Shown piece after piece: positions 21,600-32,183 of a DNA stretch of 64,000 bases (positions are counted from its first letter, which is position 1; each line of letters opens with the position of its first letter). The DNA is from Okapia johnstoni. Taxonomy: Eukaryota > Chordata > Mammalia > Artiodactyla > Giraffidae. The notes under the pieces were generated by a model. The model worked only from the letters and a program-made list of their open reading frames with translations. It was not told the origin of the DNA and searched no databases. Where the stretch lies: contig CM044320.1 in NCBI GenBank assembly GCA_024291935.2, positions 29,170,001 to 29,234,000 on the forward strand, written 5' to 3'. The translations under genes were made by a program, and so were the position numbers.

Positions 21600-22060
21600 T
21601 GTTGTTGTTGTTTTTCAGTGGCTAAGTTATGTCTGACTCTTTGTAGCCCCATGGATTGTAGCACCCTAGGCTTCCCTGTCCTTCACTATATCCTGGAGTT
21701 TGCTCAAATTCATGTCCATTGAGTCAGTGATGCCATCCAACCATCTCATCCTCTGTCATCCCCTTCTCCTCCTGCCCTCAATCTTTCCCAGCATCAGGGT
21801 CTTTTCCAATGAGTTGGCTCTTTGCATCAGATGACCAAAGTATTGGAGCTTCAGCTTTAGCATCGATCCTTCCAATGAATATTTAGGGTTGATTTTTATT
21901 TAGGATTGACTGGTTTGATCTTGCTGTCCAAGGAACTCTCAAGAGTATTCTCCAGTATCACGGTTCGAAAGCGTCAGTTCTTCAGTGCTCAGCCTTCTTT
22001 ATGGTCCAGCCCTCATATCTGTATATGACTACTGGAAAAACCATAGCTTCTACCATCCCA
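21600..22060 (-). mobile_element. BovB 3' end
   Basis: GTT repeats at the left (21600-21613) are followed by the BovB tail (tggctaagttatgtctgact). The right limit is near 'ggaaaaaccatagcttctac'. It directly follows the MaLR LTR. Confidence 0.9.
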
Positions 22061-22159
22061 AGGAAAAATATTATTAGAATTTGGTTATAGCTTTTCAGTA
22101 TTTAAAAAATATGTGTATTTATAAAGTACCTATATTTTATTTCAAAACTATTTATTTTT

Positions 22160-22350
22160 TTAAAGATTTTTTAAATATGTGCCATTTTTAAAGTCTTTTG
22201 TTGAATTTGTTAAGATATTGCTTCTATTTTATGTTTTGTTTTCTTGGTCACAAGGCATGTGGGATCTTAATTCCCTGACCATGGATTGAACCTGCATCCC
22301 CTGCAGCAGAAGGTAAAGTCCCAACCAGTGAACCACCAGCGAAGTCCCAT
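22160..22350 (-). mobile_element. tRNA-derived SINE, CHR type
   Basis: The right end 'caaccagtgaaccaccagcg' and 'aagtccc' is the antisense tRNA-like head, with 'gcatgtgggatcttaattcc' before it. The left side is T-rich. Confidence 0.8.
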
Positions 22351-22565
22351 ATATAGTATCCATATTTTAAATGAGATTATGCTTTAATATAGTTTAAAAT
22401 TTTGCTTAATTATATACCATAAAAAGCCATAAAATATTCCACATATTATATATCTTTTATATTGTTTTTTAAAAGCTACTTCATAGTGTTCCATTGTATA
22501 CATTGATGATAACTAACCTGCTATTGATAGATATTTGCTATGTTCCTAGGCCTTTGTTATTCAGT

Positions 22566-22785
22566 ACTTCCCAGGTGGTGTGAGTAATGAAGAATCCACC
22601 TGCCCATGCAGGAGATGCAATAGACGTGGGTTTGATCCCTGGGTCAGGAAGATCCACTGGAGGAGGGAATGGCAAACCACTCTAGTATTCTTGCCTGGAA
22701 AATCCCATGAACGGAGGAGCCTGATGGGCTACAGTCCTTGGGGTTGCAAAGAGTTGGACATGACTGAGTGACTGAGCACATACAT
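22566..22785 (+). mobile_element. Bov-tA SINE
   Basis: The head 'acttcccaggtggtgtgagt' and the tail 'gttggacatgactgagtgac' define a full-length copy. Confidence 0.9.
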
Positions 22786-23413
22786 ATACCTCTAATGGTC
22801 TTGATTACTACATGTTAGTGTTTGTAAGAGGCCACAGCAACCTGGAAAAGGTGTTCAAATACAAATAAATACTATGGGACCAATATGTACTTGCTGAATG
22901 AATGGATGAGAGGCATAGATCGTGTGATCAAAAAGCAACTTTCAATCAACATTTTATTTTGAGGTTGTAGTTGTTTTCTCCACCAAACTTTTCCTGTGAG
23001 CTACAAGTTAGTGTTCAGGTAGGAGGACCAAGGAACTAATTTTCATAGTCACATGACCTATGAGCTAGTCCTTATCAGTAGGCTTCATCTCCCACCTTCT
23101 CTTAAAACCAGTATAGGCAGGTGGCTCTCAAAGTCTGCTCTTCTTTTCCATGCCACTGTGCTCTACACTCACTTCCAGCTCTCTTACCTCTCCCATTGGC
23201 CTTAGGAACCGAAGTCCCCTTAGTTATGTTGCTGAATGATGCAGCTTCGCAACCTGCTATTTGGTAACTTTTTCCCTATTCCCTGCAAATTCCATTACAA
23301 ATATATTAAAATAAATAGAATAAATACTTGCACAGCTCTTTCTAAATTCTAGCAATCCCTGTTAGCAATACAGCTGATTGCGTTCATGAAAAGTTATAGG
23401 AGGCAAAACTCTT
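22786..23413. other. No gene recognised; holds repeat copy A
   Basis: Apart from the 90-bp repeat copy at 22929-23018 nothing is recognised. The sequence is of mixed composition. Confidence 0.5.
22929..23018 (+). repeat. 90-bp direct repeat, copy A (family unknown)
   Basis: This copy matches 23862-23951 without a gap at 79 of 90 positions by eye. The shared core is 'attttgaggttgtagttgtt', followed by 'ccaccaaacttttc'. It fits none of the families I recognise, and the flanks beyond 90 bp do not match. Confidence 0.85.
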
Positions 23414-23629
23414 TTTTATTTATTTGGCCGCATCAGGTCTTAGTTGTGGCATGTTGGTTCTTTGTTGTGGTGCACAGACTCTAGTTGCAGCATGCGGGCT
23501 CAGCAGTTGTGGTGTGCCAGCTTAGTTGCTCTGCAGCATGTGGGATATTAGTTCCCCCACCAGGATTGGACTTGCGTCCCCTGCATCGCAAGGCGGTTTC
23601 TTAACCACTGGACCACCAGGGAAGTCCCA
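23414..23629 (-). mobile_element. CHR-type SINE
   Basis: The T-rich left end leads to 'ggccgcatcaggtcttagtt' and ends 'ctggaccaccagggaagtcc'. A perfect 13-bp TSD, aggcaaaactctt, is at 23401-23413 and 23630-23642. Confidence 0.95.
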
Positions 23630-23642
23630 AGGCAAAACTCTT

Positions 23643-24679
23643 AACCATTATTCTATGGAGTAATTTTATCATCTAATGTTTATACTTTTGTAGCTAAAAC
23701 AGGACAAAAACAAAATTCTTTAAATTTTATTACAGACTTTCAAAATTTTGAGAAACACATAATAATGGAAGTCCCTGATGTTACTCTTTGATGTGGTTAG
23801 CAAGAACAAAAATGAAATAATCCTCCAATTCAACCACAGATACCAAACATCTGGAAGTTTCCAAAAAACAGCTTTCGATCGACATTTCATTTTGAGGTTG
23901 TAGTTGTTTTTTCCACCAAACTTTTCATGTGAGCTACCAATTAGTATCCAGATTATTTCATTTGAAGTTCATGTCTGTTTCCTCGTCTCTCCTGCTTTAT
24001 AATAGGAAAATCATAATTATCATCATAACCAATTAGAAGAAGAGGCAAAGGGTCTAGGTACATGGGATAAACTACCTTTGAATGACCAAGAGTTAGTTTA
24101 AAATATTATTTTGATGGATTGGTGAAGAATAAACCATTAAATTCAAAGGATCATGGTAATTTTTTTTTTTTACTAACCACAAAATCTGCATTGCGATGTA
24201 TAAATACTGAATTTCATATGGTCTACCTTTAAATGGTATTCGAAACAGCATGGCCTTGTTACTTAAACTGAATCAACACAGCTGTCTTCTTGTTGCTTTC
24301 CTTGCATTTTTAGGTAAAGATGCTTTTCTGAGTCAGAAGTTTCAGCCCCTGAAGGTTGTTGGACCAGACTGTAGGTATTTACTGTGAAATTTCATCATTG
24401 TATATATTTGAACTTCCCAGGCATTTGCAAAATCTCATAACTAGTTTCTTAGTACTACCTAATGAACTGGGGTCTGTCTAATTAGTCAGCCCAGGTTTAT
24501 TGCAGGACCTTTCACTTTGCACTTATCAAGTTGTGGCCAATTTATATAAAGCACACTAAGTATATAGTTCTGTGCTACATGTTGTAAGGATGAAAAGGAG
24601 AACACGATTGGAGAATGAATGATGGAACATCATAAGGTTCCTCGAAAAGACAACTTTCCCATATTCCATATGTATTCTT
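23643..24679. other. No gene recognised; holds repeat copy B
   Basis: It contains the 90-bp repeat copy at 23862-23951 and a T-rich tract near 24160-24171. No exon is supported. Confidence 0.5.
23862..23951 (+). repeat. 90-bp direct repeat, copy B (family unknown)
   Basis: This is the partner of 22929-23018, in the same orientation and 933 bp downstream. A CHR SINE lies between the two copies but is not part of either. Confidence 0.85.
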
Positions 24680-24693
24680 CAACCTCACAGCAA

Positions 24694-24913
24694 TGGGCTT
24701 CCCAGGTGGCGCTAGTGATTAAGAACCCATTTGCCAATGCAGAAGACATGAGACACAGGCTTGATCCTGGGATGGGAAGATCCTTTGGAGAAGGGCTTGG
24801 CAACCCACCCCAGTACTCTTGTCTGGAGAATCCCATGGACAGAGGAGCCTGACGGGCTATAGTACATAGTGTTGCAAAGAGTTGGACACAACTGCAGGAA
24901 CTCATCATGCACA
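24694..24913 (+). mobile_element. Bov-tA SINE
   Basis: It begins 'tgggcttcccaggtggcgct'. The copy is bounded by perfect 14-bp repeats caacctcacagcaa at 24680-24693 and 24914-24927, a textbook TSD. The tail is slightly degraded. Confidence 0.95.
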
Positions 24914-25049
24914 CAACCTCACAGCAAGGGTTGGGAGACAACCTATCAAGGGAACAGCATGGGTTTATTTGTCAGAAAGATACAGGTTTATATTCTGACT
25001 GTCATTTGTAAAGTATAGATGTACCTACATTACAGTGTGGCTGTGAGAA

Positions 25050-25250
25050 TTGTTGTTTTGTCACTAAATCATGCCCAACCCTTTGTGATTCCATGGACTA
25101 CAGCCTGCCAGGGTCCTCTGTCTATGGGATTCTCCAGGCAAGAATACTGGAGTTGGTTGCCATTTCCTTTCAGGGGAATCTTCCTGACTTGGGGATCAAA
25201 CCCACATCTCCTGCTTGGCAGGTGAATTCTTTACCACTGAACCACCTGGG
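25050..25250 (-). mobile_element. Bov-tA SINE, probably within a MIR
   Basis: The tail is at the left (ttttgtcactaaatcatgcc) and the head at the right (tttaccactgaaccacctgg). The left flank (24985-25049, ending 'ggctgtgagaatt') reads like antisense MIR. Short gaatt copies lie at both junctions. Confidence 0.85.
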
Positions 25251-25589
25251 AATTATATAAAATATTAAATACTTTATATAAAATATAAACACAAAATATT
25301 AAAAATGAAATCTCAAGGCAAAATTATGGAGTCAGTAAAAAGATAAGTGGTTTTGCTGGGTGTTGGTGTGGAGGGATGTATACATGGAGCGCAAAGGATG
25401 TTTAAGACAGTGAAAATATTCTGTATAATATCGGAATGATAGATATATGTCATTAGACATTTGTCCAAACCCATAGAATGTACAGCATTATGAGCAAACA
25501 GTATGATGTATCCATGTAGGCTCATCAGTTGTAACAAATATTCCACTTTGGTGGGGGGATGTTGATAATGGGGGAAGCTATGCCATGTG

Positions 25590-25800
25590 GGGCTTCCCTG
25601 GTGTCTCAATGGTAAAGAATTCACATGCCAATGCAGGAGATGCAGGTTCAATCCCTAGGTTAGAAAGATCCCCTGGAGAAGGAAATGGCATCCCACTCCA
25701 GTATTCTTGCCTGGAGAATACCACGGACAGATGAGCCTGGTGAGCTACAGTCCATGGGGTCGCAAAGGGTTGGACATGACTTAGTGACTAAACAGCAGTG
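25590..25800 (+). mobile_element. Bov-tA SINE
   Basis: The head is 'ggggcttccctggtgtctca' and the tail is 'tggacatgacttagtgacta'. It is full length. Confidence 0.9.
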
Positions 25801-25947
25801 TCTGTTAGGGGGCATGGGATATATGGGAAATCTCTGTACTTTCCCCTCAATTGTGCTCTGTGTCTAAAACTTCTCTAAAAATGTAAAGTCTTCATAAAAA
25901 CTTTCCTGGTTTAGGGCTTGGCAATTAAGAGCTTCTTAAAGATGAAA

Positions 25948-26033
25948 TGCCTTGGACAGAGGAGCCTGATGGACTCTGGTCTATAGGGTCGCAAAGAGTT
26001 GGACATGACTAAAGTGACTTAGCTCGCTCACAC
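25948..26033 (+). mobile_element. Minimal 86-bp Bov-tA/BovB tail insertion
   Basis: Only the last ~86 bp of the element is present (tgccttggacagaggagcct to 'gacttagctcgctcacac'). It is flanked by perfect 10-bp copies of aaagatgaaa at 25938-25947 and 26034-26043. This is a very strongly 5'-truncated but otherwise normal insertion. Confidence 0.9.
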
Positions 26034-26194
26034 AAAGATGAAAGTTAAAATTTTTAGACTACAGACGACCTCAAGCTCTTTCCAGATGTCACTAGGTAGC
26101 ATGTACTGCATGTAGAAAGAAGTTTGAATTAGACAGCTTTCTCCAGAATTGTTCTACTTATCTAGTTCTGACTGAGTACCACATTTTTGTCATG

Positions 26195-26245
26195 ATTTAC
26201 ATTATAATAATATAATATAATATTATATATAATAATATAATATCT
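26195..26245. repeat. AT-rich simple repeat (ATA/TAAT)
   Basis: Imperfect 'ataatataat' units fill about 50 bp with no G or C. Confidence 0.85.
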
Positions 26246-26397
26246 CTGTGCTTGGATTGCAGAAGCTGGATAAATGGGGGAATCTTGAATGATTTGTTAA
26301 GAATAAGCGAATTTTAACTTTATAAAGTTTATTAGAATGTTTTTTAGTAAATTACCTGCGAGAGTGAGTTTTTAAAAAAATATCAGTCTCTAATTCC

Positions 26398-26614
26398 TCT
26401 TCCCAAGTGGTGCTAGTGGTAAAGAACCTGCCTGCCAATGCAGGAGATGTAAGAGACATGGGTTCAATCCCTGGGTTGGGAAGATCCCCTGGAGGAGGAA
26501 ATGGCAACCCACTCCAGTATGCTTGCCTGGGAAATCCCATGGACAGAGGGGCCTGGTGGGCTGCAGTCCATGGGGTCTCAAAGAGTCAGACACAACTGAG
26601 CGACCAACACACAC
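26398..26614 (+). mobile_element. Bov-tA SINE
   Basis: The head is 'cttcccaagtggtgctagtg', the tail is 'agacacaactgagcgaccaa', and it ends in a CA-rich stretch. The flanking aattcctctt (26392-26401) and aattcctttt (26615-26624) are a 10-bp TSD with one mismatch. Confidence 0.95.
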
Positions 26615-26805
26615 AATTCCTTTTCACTAAATAAATGTTGAAAACCCTTAGTCTAGTATTTCTAAGAGACAGGTCTCCATTCAGGTCTAAGCTGAATTCC
26701 TTTCACCTTGTACTGCCCATGTTCTGCTCATTTTCTTCTGAATGCTCTATCTTGTTCTCATTCTAAATGTGTCTACCCTTAAATATCATTTACTTTTTTG
26801 GGGGT

Positions 26806-27253
26806 CTCTAATGAGTTGAATGGTGTCCCCCTGTTCTCCCAGCCCCAAACAATGAATCTACCAAGAACCTCATCATATTACCTTATTTGGAATAAGGGCT
26901 TTTGCAGATGTAACTAATCTTGAGAAGAGAGCACCCTAGATTAGGAGGAGCCTTTGTAAGAGACAGACAAGAAGGCACAGAGGGTCTCAGGGAAGAAAGC
27001 TATGTGAAGACAGAGGTAGAGATTGAAGTGATGCATCTACAAGTCAAGGAATGACAAGGATTGGCGGCAGCCACCAGAGGTCAGGAGGGAGGCATGGAAT
27101 GGATTCTCCCTTAGAGCTCCCAGAGGTACCAAACCTGCCCACATCTTGAGTTTAGACTTCTGGCCTCCCAAACTTGGAGAGAATACATTTCCATTGTTTT
27201 TAAGCCAGGCAGTTTGTGGGAATTTTCTACAATAACATTAGAAGACTAATACA
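26806..27253 (+). mobile_element. MaLR-type solo LTR (MLT1-like)
   Basis: The blocks run in LTR order: 'gagttgaatggtgtccccct' at 26813, 'gaagtgatgcatctacaagt' at 27026, 'cttctggcctcccaaacttg' at 27157, and the end 'gaagactaataca'. It is in the sense orientation, like the copy at 3.1 kb and opposite to the one at 21.1 kb. There is no coding potential. Confidence 0.8.
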
Positions 27254-27992
27254 GAGGTCCCAAATGCCATTTAGGATTTTAGGAAATATTGTTGAAAATT
27301 CCCTTTAAGCATCCAGTTTTATTTTTCAAATTTTGAATGAAAATTTTCTCCCTCCAAGCCCATCTCCTAGTGCTCTCTCCATTTGGCCCTGATTAGTTGT
27401 TCTGCACCTTATTGGAACACGAAGTTTGTCCCCATGGCCTCACTTGCCTGCAGTTCTACTTGTGTGTTCCTTTACGCTTCATTTGCAGCACTTGACCACA
27501 TTTTATTTTTGAGGGGAGGGGAGAGAGAACAGTAGCTTCTTGTTTGGAGATTGGACAGAAAAGATTCACCACTTGGGAGAAGCACAGACTCCTGGAGAAT
27601 ATCCACGTAACATGGTTAAATACCCACCTTGATTGCTGTAGTGAAAGATCTCCCACCTTCTTTTGAATTACACTTGCTCTTGTCTTTGTCCAGTTCTGGG
27701 TAAATGTGACTGGTCTGCACTGGCATCTCTTTGAGTAGTCAAGGGCTATGTAATCCTGTGGGGTTTGGGTGTGACTTCCTTAGAGCCAGAGCATAAGCAG
27801 TGACTTACAGAGAGAACCTGTAACTTACAGGTTAAGTTACAAAACCTGTAACTTACAGAGGTCAGAGAACCTCTGACTTACAGAGAGAACAGCAAGGGAG
27901 GAGTTGAGGTGTGGGTGTGGGATATGGCAGTAGGAATAAATGAGGGGAGTGGTGATGGAGAAACATTTGAGGCACATGTAATTAACACACAA
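27254..27992. other. No gene recognised; cluster of micro-repeats
   Basis: There is no recognised element. A cluster of short repeated units is at 27801-27890: tgacttacagagagaac occurs twice (27801-27817, 27874-27890) and aacctgtaacttacag twice (27815-27830, 27843-27858). Confidence 0.55.
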
Positions 27993-28112
27993 TTTTTTTT
28001 TTTTTGGCTGTGCTGCATGGCATGTGGGATCTTAGCTCCCAACCAGAGATGGAACCCGTGCTCCCTGCATTGGAAGCTCAGAGTCTTAACCACTGGACCG
28101 CCAGGGAAGGCC
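27993..28112 (-). mobile_element. Short CHR-type SINE
   Basis: A T tract at 27993-28004 leads to 'ggctgtgctgcatggcatgt' and ends 'ggaccgccagggaaggc'. Near-identical taacacacaa (27983-27992) and taacacaaaa (28113-28122) flank it. Confidence 0.85.
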
Positions 28113-28232
28113 TAACACAAAAATATTTTTAAGAATAGTAGGGAAAAATACTTTTCCATGCAGACTCTAGGGCTCTCGTTTTATGACTTACTGTTTCCTT
28201 CCAGGCAGGAATAATATTTAACAAAAGATATG

Positions 28233-28370
28233 TGTAGGCTGAGTCGCACACTCGTGTCTGGCTCTTTGCGACTCTATGGATGGTAACCCACCAGCCTTCT
28301 CTGTCCATGGGTTTCTCCAGGCAAAAATACTGCAGTGGGTTGCCATTTCCTTCTCCAAGGGATTTTCCCC
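28233..28370 (-). mobile_element. Bov-tA, 5'-truncated
   Basis: The tail is at the left (tgtaggctgagtcgcacact) and it stops inside the tRNA-like region (caagggattttcccc). The flanking aacaaaagatatg (28220-28232) and agcaaaacatatg (28371-28383) match at 11 of 13 positions. Confidence 0.9.
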
Positions 28371-28383
28371 AGCAAAACATATG

Positions 28384-28578
28384 GCACTCACTATATTCCA
28401 GGCACAACCTTAAGCATTCTATAGATATTAACTCATTTACTTGTCAAACAAACCTGTGGATCAGGTACTGTTATTATCCTCATTGTACTGATAAGGAAAC
28501 TGAGATCCAGAGGCATTAAATAACTTGCCCAAATTCACATAGCTGCCAAGTGACTGAGACAGAATTGGCACCTAGATA
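28384..28578 (+). mobile_element. MIR SINE, sense orientation
   Basis: Core and 3' blocks are clear: 'ttaactcatttacttgtcaa', 'ataaggaaactgagatccag', 'taacttgcccaaattcacat'. The MIR is interrupted at its end by a palindromic element at a TA dinucleotide. Confidence 0.85.
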
Positions 28579-28700
28579 GGGTTGCCAGATTAAATACAGG
28601 ACATCCAGTTAAATTTGAATTTCAGATAGACAGCTATTGTCTATCTGAAATTCAAATTTAACTGGATGTCTTGTATTTTTATTGCTAAATCTGGCAACCT
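28579..28700. mobile_element. Palindromic TA-flanked DNA element (MITE-like)
   Basis: The whole 122 bp is an inverted repeat. Arms 28598-28631 and 28639-28672 pair at 33 of 34 positions around a 7-nt loop (agctatt), and the outer ends gggttgccag / ctggcaacct pair as well. TA dinucleotides at 28577-28578 and 28701-28702 fit the Tc1/mariner target. It resembles a known short palindromic mammalian element (possibly MER53; name not certain). It has no coding capacity. Confidence 0.85.
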
Positions 28701-28738
28701 TAGACTCAGGGATTATTTGTTAACCAGTACTCTCTGCT

Positions 28739-28975
28739 GCGGGCTTCCCAGGTGGTGCTAGCGGTAAAGAACTCACCTGTCAATGCAGAAAACTCAAGAG
28801 ATGTGGATTGGATCCTTGGATTGGGAAGATCCCCTGGAGGAGGGCATGGCAACCCACTCCATTATTGGAGTATTCTTGCCTGAAGAATCCCATGGACAGA
28901 GAAGCCTGGTGGGCTGCAATCGATAGGGTCGCACAGAGTCGGATGTGACTGAAGTTACTTGGCACACATGCATGC
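28739..28975 (+). mobile_element. Bov-tA SINE with small internal duplication
   Basis: The head is 'gcgggcttcccaggtggtgc' and the tail is 'gtgactgaagttacttggca'. An extra 'ttattggag' lies inside the usual 'ccactccagtattcttgcc' block at 28855-28875. The flanking actctctgct (28729-28738) and actctatgct (28976-28985) are a 10-bp TSD with one mismatch. Confidence 0.9.
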
Positions 28976-28985
28976 ACTCTATGCT

Positions 28986-30889
28986 CAATTCTACTTAAAA
29001 GAATCTTTACGGAAAGAGGAAGAAAATGATCCAGCATGATTTGCCTTTGGTTCTGAAGTCCCAGTGAGTGTTCTTGGATGTGAGATTTGGGATGCTTTGT
29101 ACAGAATATAATAAGCACTTTTTACCTCCTGACGCAAACATGGCTATTATAGTATATCATCATGCAAGTGGGCTTGTACTGATTTCAAGTAATCCTCTGC
29201 CCCTCAGTTTATTCATAAGAGATCAAATATACAATTACATATGCAACTGCAGTTATTTAAGGCTTGCCACAGAGGCACTCAAGGTTTCCATATCAAGCCT
29301 TTAATGCCAATTTGACTTTAGGTAACACTTAATAATCACTTGTTATTCTTTTTTAAAGCCCAAATTAATTAAAATATATGTTTCTACAATGAGTATTGTT
29401 TCTAGATTGTTTTTTCAAATTCCCAGTATAAATAGCTTTTTTGTAGATAATTAAAACCATCTGCTTCCTGGTAGTTCAGTTATGTTTACAGCAGCCCCTT
29501 TTTATTTGGGGAATTAAACTGCCATAAGTTTTTACTTTAGTGGATGAAATATTACAAAAATGCTCACAGCAGTATTATTTCTCAAAAAGAAATGGAGACT
29601 ATTAAATGTTATTGGAAAAAATTGCTTTTGGTTAACTCAAAAGGCCTTAGAGTTCTACATATTTTTAGGTGACTATGTTTCAGTTAGTTCAATCAGAAAA
29701 CCTAAATGGATAAATAAAGATTATAATAAAATTTAGCATTTAAATGAAAGGTCTCAAATCACTTTATAATTATTACTCTTGTAAAATTTCTCTGGGTTAG
29801 TAGATATCTTTAGTAACATAGAAATTTGGTGATTTCACAAGATATTATAAAATCACAAAATGATTTGAGTAAGTTGGACAGTCCCAGAAGCAAGTCAAAA
29901 GTGAGGTAGGGATTAAAGTTACAGTAAGTGTTTCCAATTTCTGATTCTGATCAAGGCTATTTTTTTTTCTTTTTGTGTCTGAGAATAAATATCTAAATGA
30001 ATAGTTCCTTATTTTCAAATTGAAAAACACTGCCTGAAAAAAGTCCAGTCTCAGAATTTGCCATCATGACAAATGTCTTTAAATGTTCATTACATTTATT
30101 AAAAATATTACCAAAAAAAATTACCTTGTAAGGAGAAATGCTTCAGTTTAGTAATTGAATTGTACCTCTTGAATGTTACTTTTGGTTCTTTCCTTCATTT
30201 CAGTAAGTTCCATACCACAAAGATGGAGCTACTTGACTCTCTTGTTACTTGGGTGCTTCAAAGAAGTCTCTTTCAAATAGGAAATGATACTTGTTTCACA
30301 GCAAAGCCTGTAAGAAGCCTTCTTGAAAACTATGCAAGAAAACAGTGAAATCACATCCTAGTGATTGGTAGCAAGGTTTGTTGTCTGCATAATTACAAAA
30401 TTTTGACTGGAATTTCCAAACTTTCATATCTTGATAGTCTGAGTGTAGCATGGAAATTGTTCTAACTGAATTAAATCTTGAGGAATGTATACTGCCTCTG
30501 AGACTAAATTCTTGGCCTCTTTTTTAAGCCAGCATAGGGATTTGGTAAACTTAATCAAGTCTTAAATATGACCCTATTTTAAGATCTTTGTCCTATTAAA
30601 GCATCTTTTTTCTTTTCTTCTTGACTCATTCTCCCAGCCATTGGTAGAACTTGATGCGAGGTATATATAACTCTCCCATCTTCCCTGTTCATGATAGTGC
30701 CAACAGGCTGCCAAAACCCCATCCTCTCTGCCTTTTCACATGTTATCCTCTTCCATTCCCTCTGGTTCAACTTGACGCCCACTTAGTCATTTACCAGGCA
30801 ACACTTGCATCTTAATAGCCCCTTTAACTCCTGCAGAATCTTATGCTAAAATGGACAAGGTTACTGACATGTTGATGTCTATTCTGTGA
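28986..30889. other. AT-rich sequence, no gene recognised
   Basis: The sequence is 1.9 kb with no recognised repeat. A pyrimidine-rich acceptor-like sequence (ttctttccttcatttcag, ending at 30204) is followed by about 100 bp and a weak donor-like gtaaga at 30310. This is no better than expected by chance, so no exon is called. Confidence 0.45.
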
Positions 30890-31010
30890 GTGGTTTTGTG
30901 TTTTAAATACTCAACTCTATTAAATCTCACCATGACCTGATAAGATAGGAATTATTAACCTCATCATTCAAGTGAGGAAACAGAGGTCATAAAATTTAAA
31001 AAATTATTAA
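30890..31010 (+). mobile_element. Probable MIR fragment
   Basis: The blocks 'tctcaccatgacctgataag' and 'caagtgaggaaacagaggtc' follow the MIR order. The copy is short and AT-rich at its end. Confidence 0.6.
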
Positions 31011-31113
31011 TGGGTCAACAATAATTCTGGCATAACTGTGATTTGAAAGAACGGAGAAGTCCACAATTTCTTAGGTACACCATGAATCTAAGGCATTGGC
31101 ATAAGACTAAGGG

Positions 31114-31324
31114 CAGGGCTAAGTCACTGCAGTTGTGTCCAACCCTTTGCAATCCCATGGACCATAGCCAGTCAGGCTCCTCTACATGGAATTCTTCAGG
31201 CAAGAATACTGGAGTGGGTTGCAATAACCTCCTCCAGTGAATCTTCCCAACCCAGGGATCGAACCCTGGTCTCCTTCACTGCAGGCAGAATCTTTACTGT
31301 CTGAGTCAAAGGGAAGCCCAGACT
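31114..31324 (-). mobile_element. Bov-tA SINE
   Basis: The tail is at the left (cagggctaagtcactgcagt) and the head at the right (actgtctgagtcaaagggaa). A perfect 11-bp TSD, aagactaaggg, is at 31103-31113 and 31325-31335. Confidence 0.95.
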
Positions 31325-31335
31325 AAGACTAAGGG

Positions 31336-31953
31336 GTGGGTTTATTTTAGGGCATCTCACACTATTTAGATGCTTGTCTATACTGTGAGGGAGTCTTGGC
31401 TCTCCGTAAAATCATGACATTGTTATACCTGGATAGCTGTTCAAGGAATTTTCAAGAAGAAGCCCAAGAAATGCCAGTTTTTAGCAAACATCTTGGTTAG
31501 CTCTTGGTTAGAACCTGTGGCCAGGAACAAGCCCATCCCAGACCTGGGGACCCTTGAAACTCGCTCTACTGCACAGTTGTATGTGAACCTGTCAACTAGA
31601 AGCTATTCGTCAGAGATTTTAGACTTGGAATTGTATTTTTTTTTTCTTCATGGAGAAAAATTTGGCATCACAGTTGAGTCAAAATCAGGATAGAGTAAAT
31701 TATAGTTGATTTTCAAGTTGAAGAGTGACTCACAAGGTGGTTTATCTACCCCCTGTTTTGTTTTTTTTAAGACCGATGACTATCAATTGGTAATATTGTT
31801 GTCAATGCTATTTACAATGTTGCTAATGATAAAATTGCAACATTGCCTGAAAATATCAGATTATGGGGTTTTGCTTAAGATTTGAATTATGAGATTATCA
31901 CAAGTCATGTGCATCAGAATGCCATTCCTTCATTTGGAGGACTTTCCCTCTAA
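31336..31953. other. No gene or repeat recognised
   Basis: This is mixed sequence with a T-rich tract near 31639-31648. No domain or repeat motif is supported. Confidence 0.5.
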
Positions 31954-31966
31954 GAATCTTGGTTGG

Positions 31967-32170
31967 AGGGACTTCCCTGGTGGTCCAGTGTTAAGATTCC
32001 ACACTCCCAATGCAAGGGACCTGGGCTCAATACCCGGGCAGAGAGCTAGATCCCACATGCTGCAACTAAGAGTTCACATGCAGCAACTAAAAGATGCTGC
32101 ACACCGCAACGAAGATCCCACAAACTGCAGCTGAGACCAGGCACAGCCAAATAAAGAAAAAAGAAAAAAA
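31967..32170 (+). mobile_element. CHR-type SINE, sense orientation
   Basis: The tRNA-like head 'agggacttccctggtggtcc' is followed by 'gcaactaagagttcacatgc' body units and the end 'ccaaataaagaaaaaagaaa'. Imperfect repeats gaatcttggttgg (31954-31966) and aattcttggtgga (32171-32183) flank it. Confidence 0.9.
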
Positions 32171-32183
32171 AATTCTTGGTGGA

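Noticed and set aside
24694..24913. tRNA-like A and B boxes in this and other SINEs
   Set aside because: These are tRNA-derived SINE heads with TSDs and element tails, not functional tRNA genes. No cloverleaf with a plausible anticodon stem and 3' end was apparent.
22566..28975. Regularly recurring ~200-bp repeats, considered as an array
   Set aside because: They are independent Bov-tA insertions in both orientations with different TSDs, irregular spacing and no short direct-repeat/spacer pattern, so not a CRISPR or satellite array.
30160..30348. 62-residue open frame preceded by an acceptor-like pyrimidine tract and followed by gtaaga
   Set aside because: The acceptor falls inside the frame, the donor is weak, and the peptide has no recognisable domain. 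Such combinations are common by chance in AT-rich introns.
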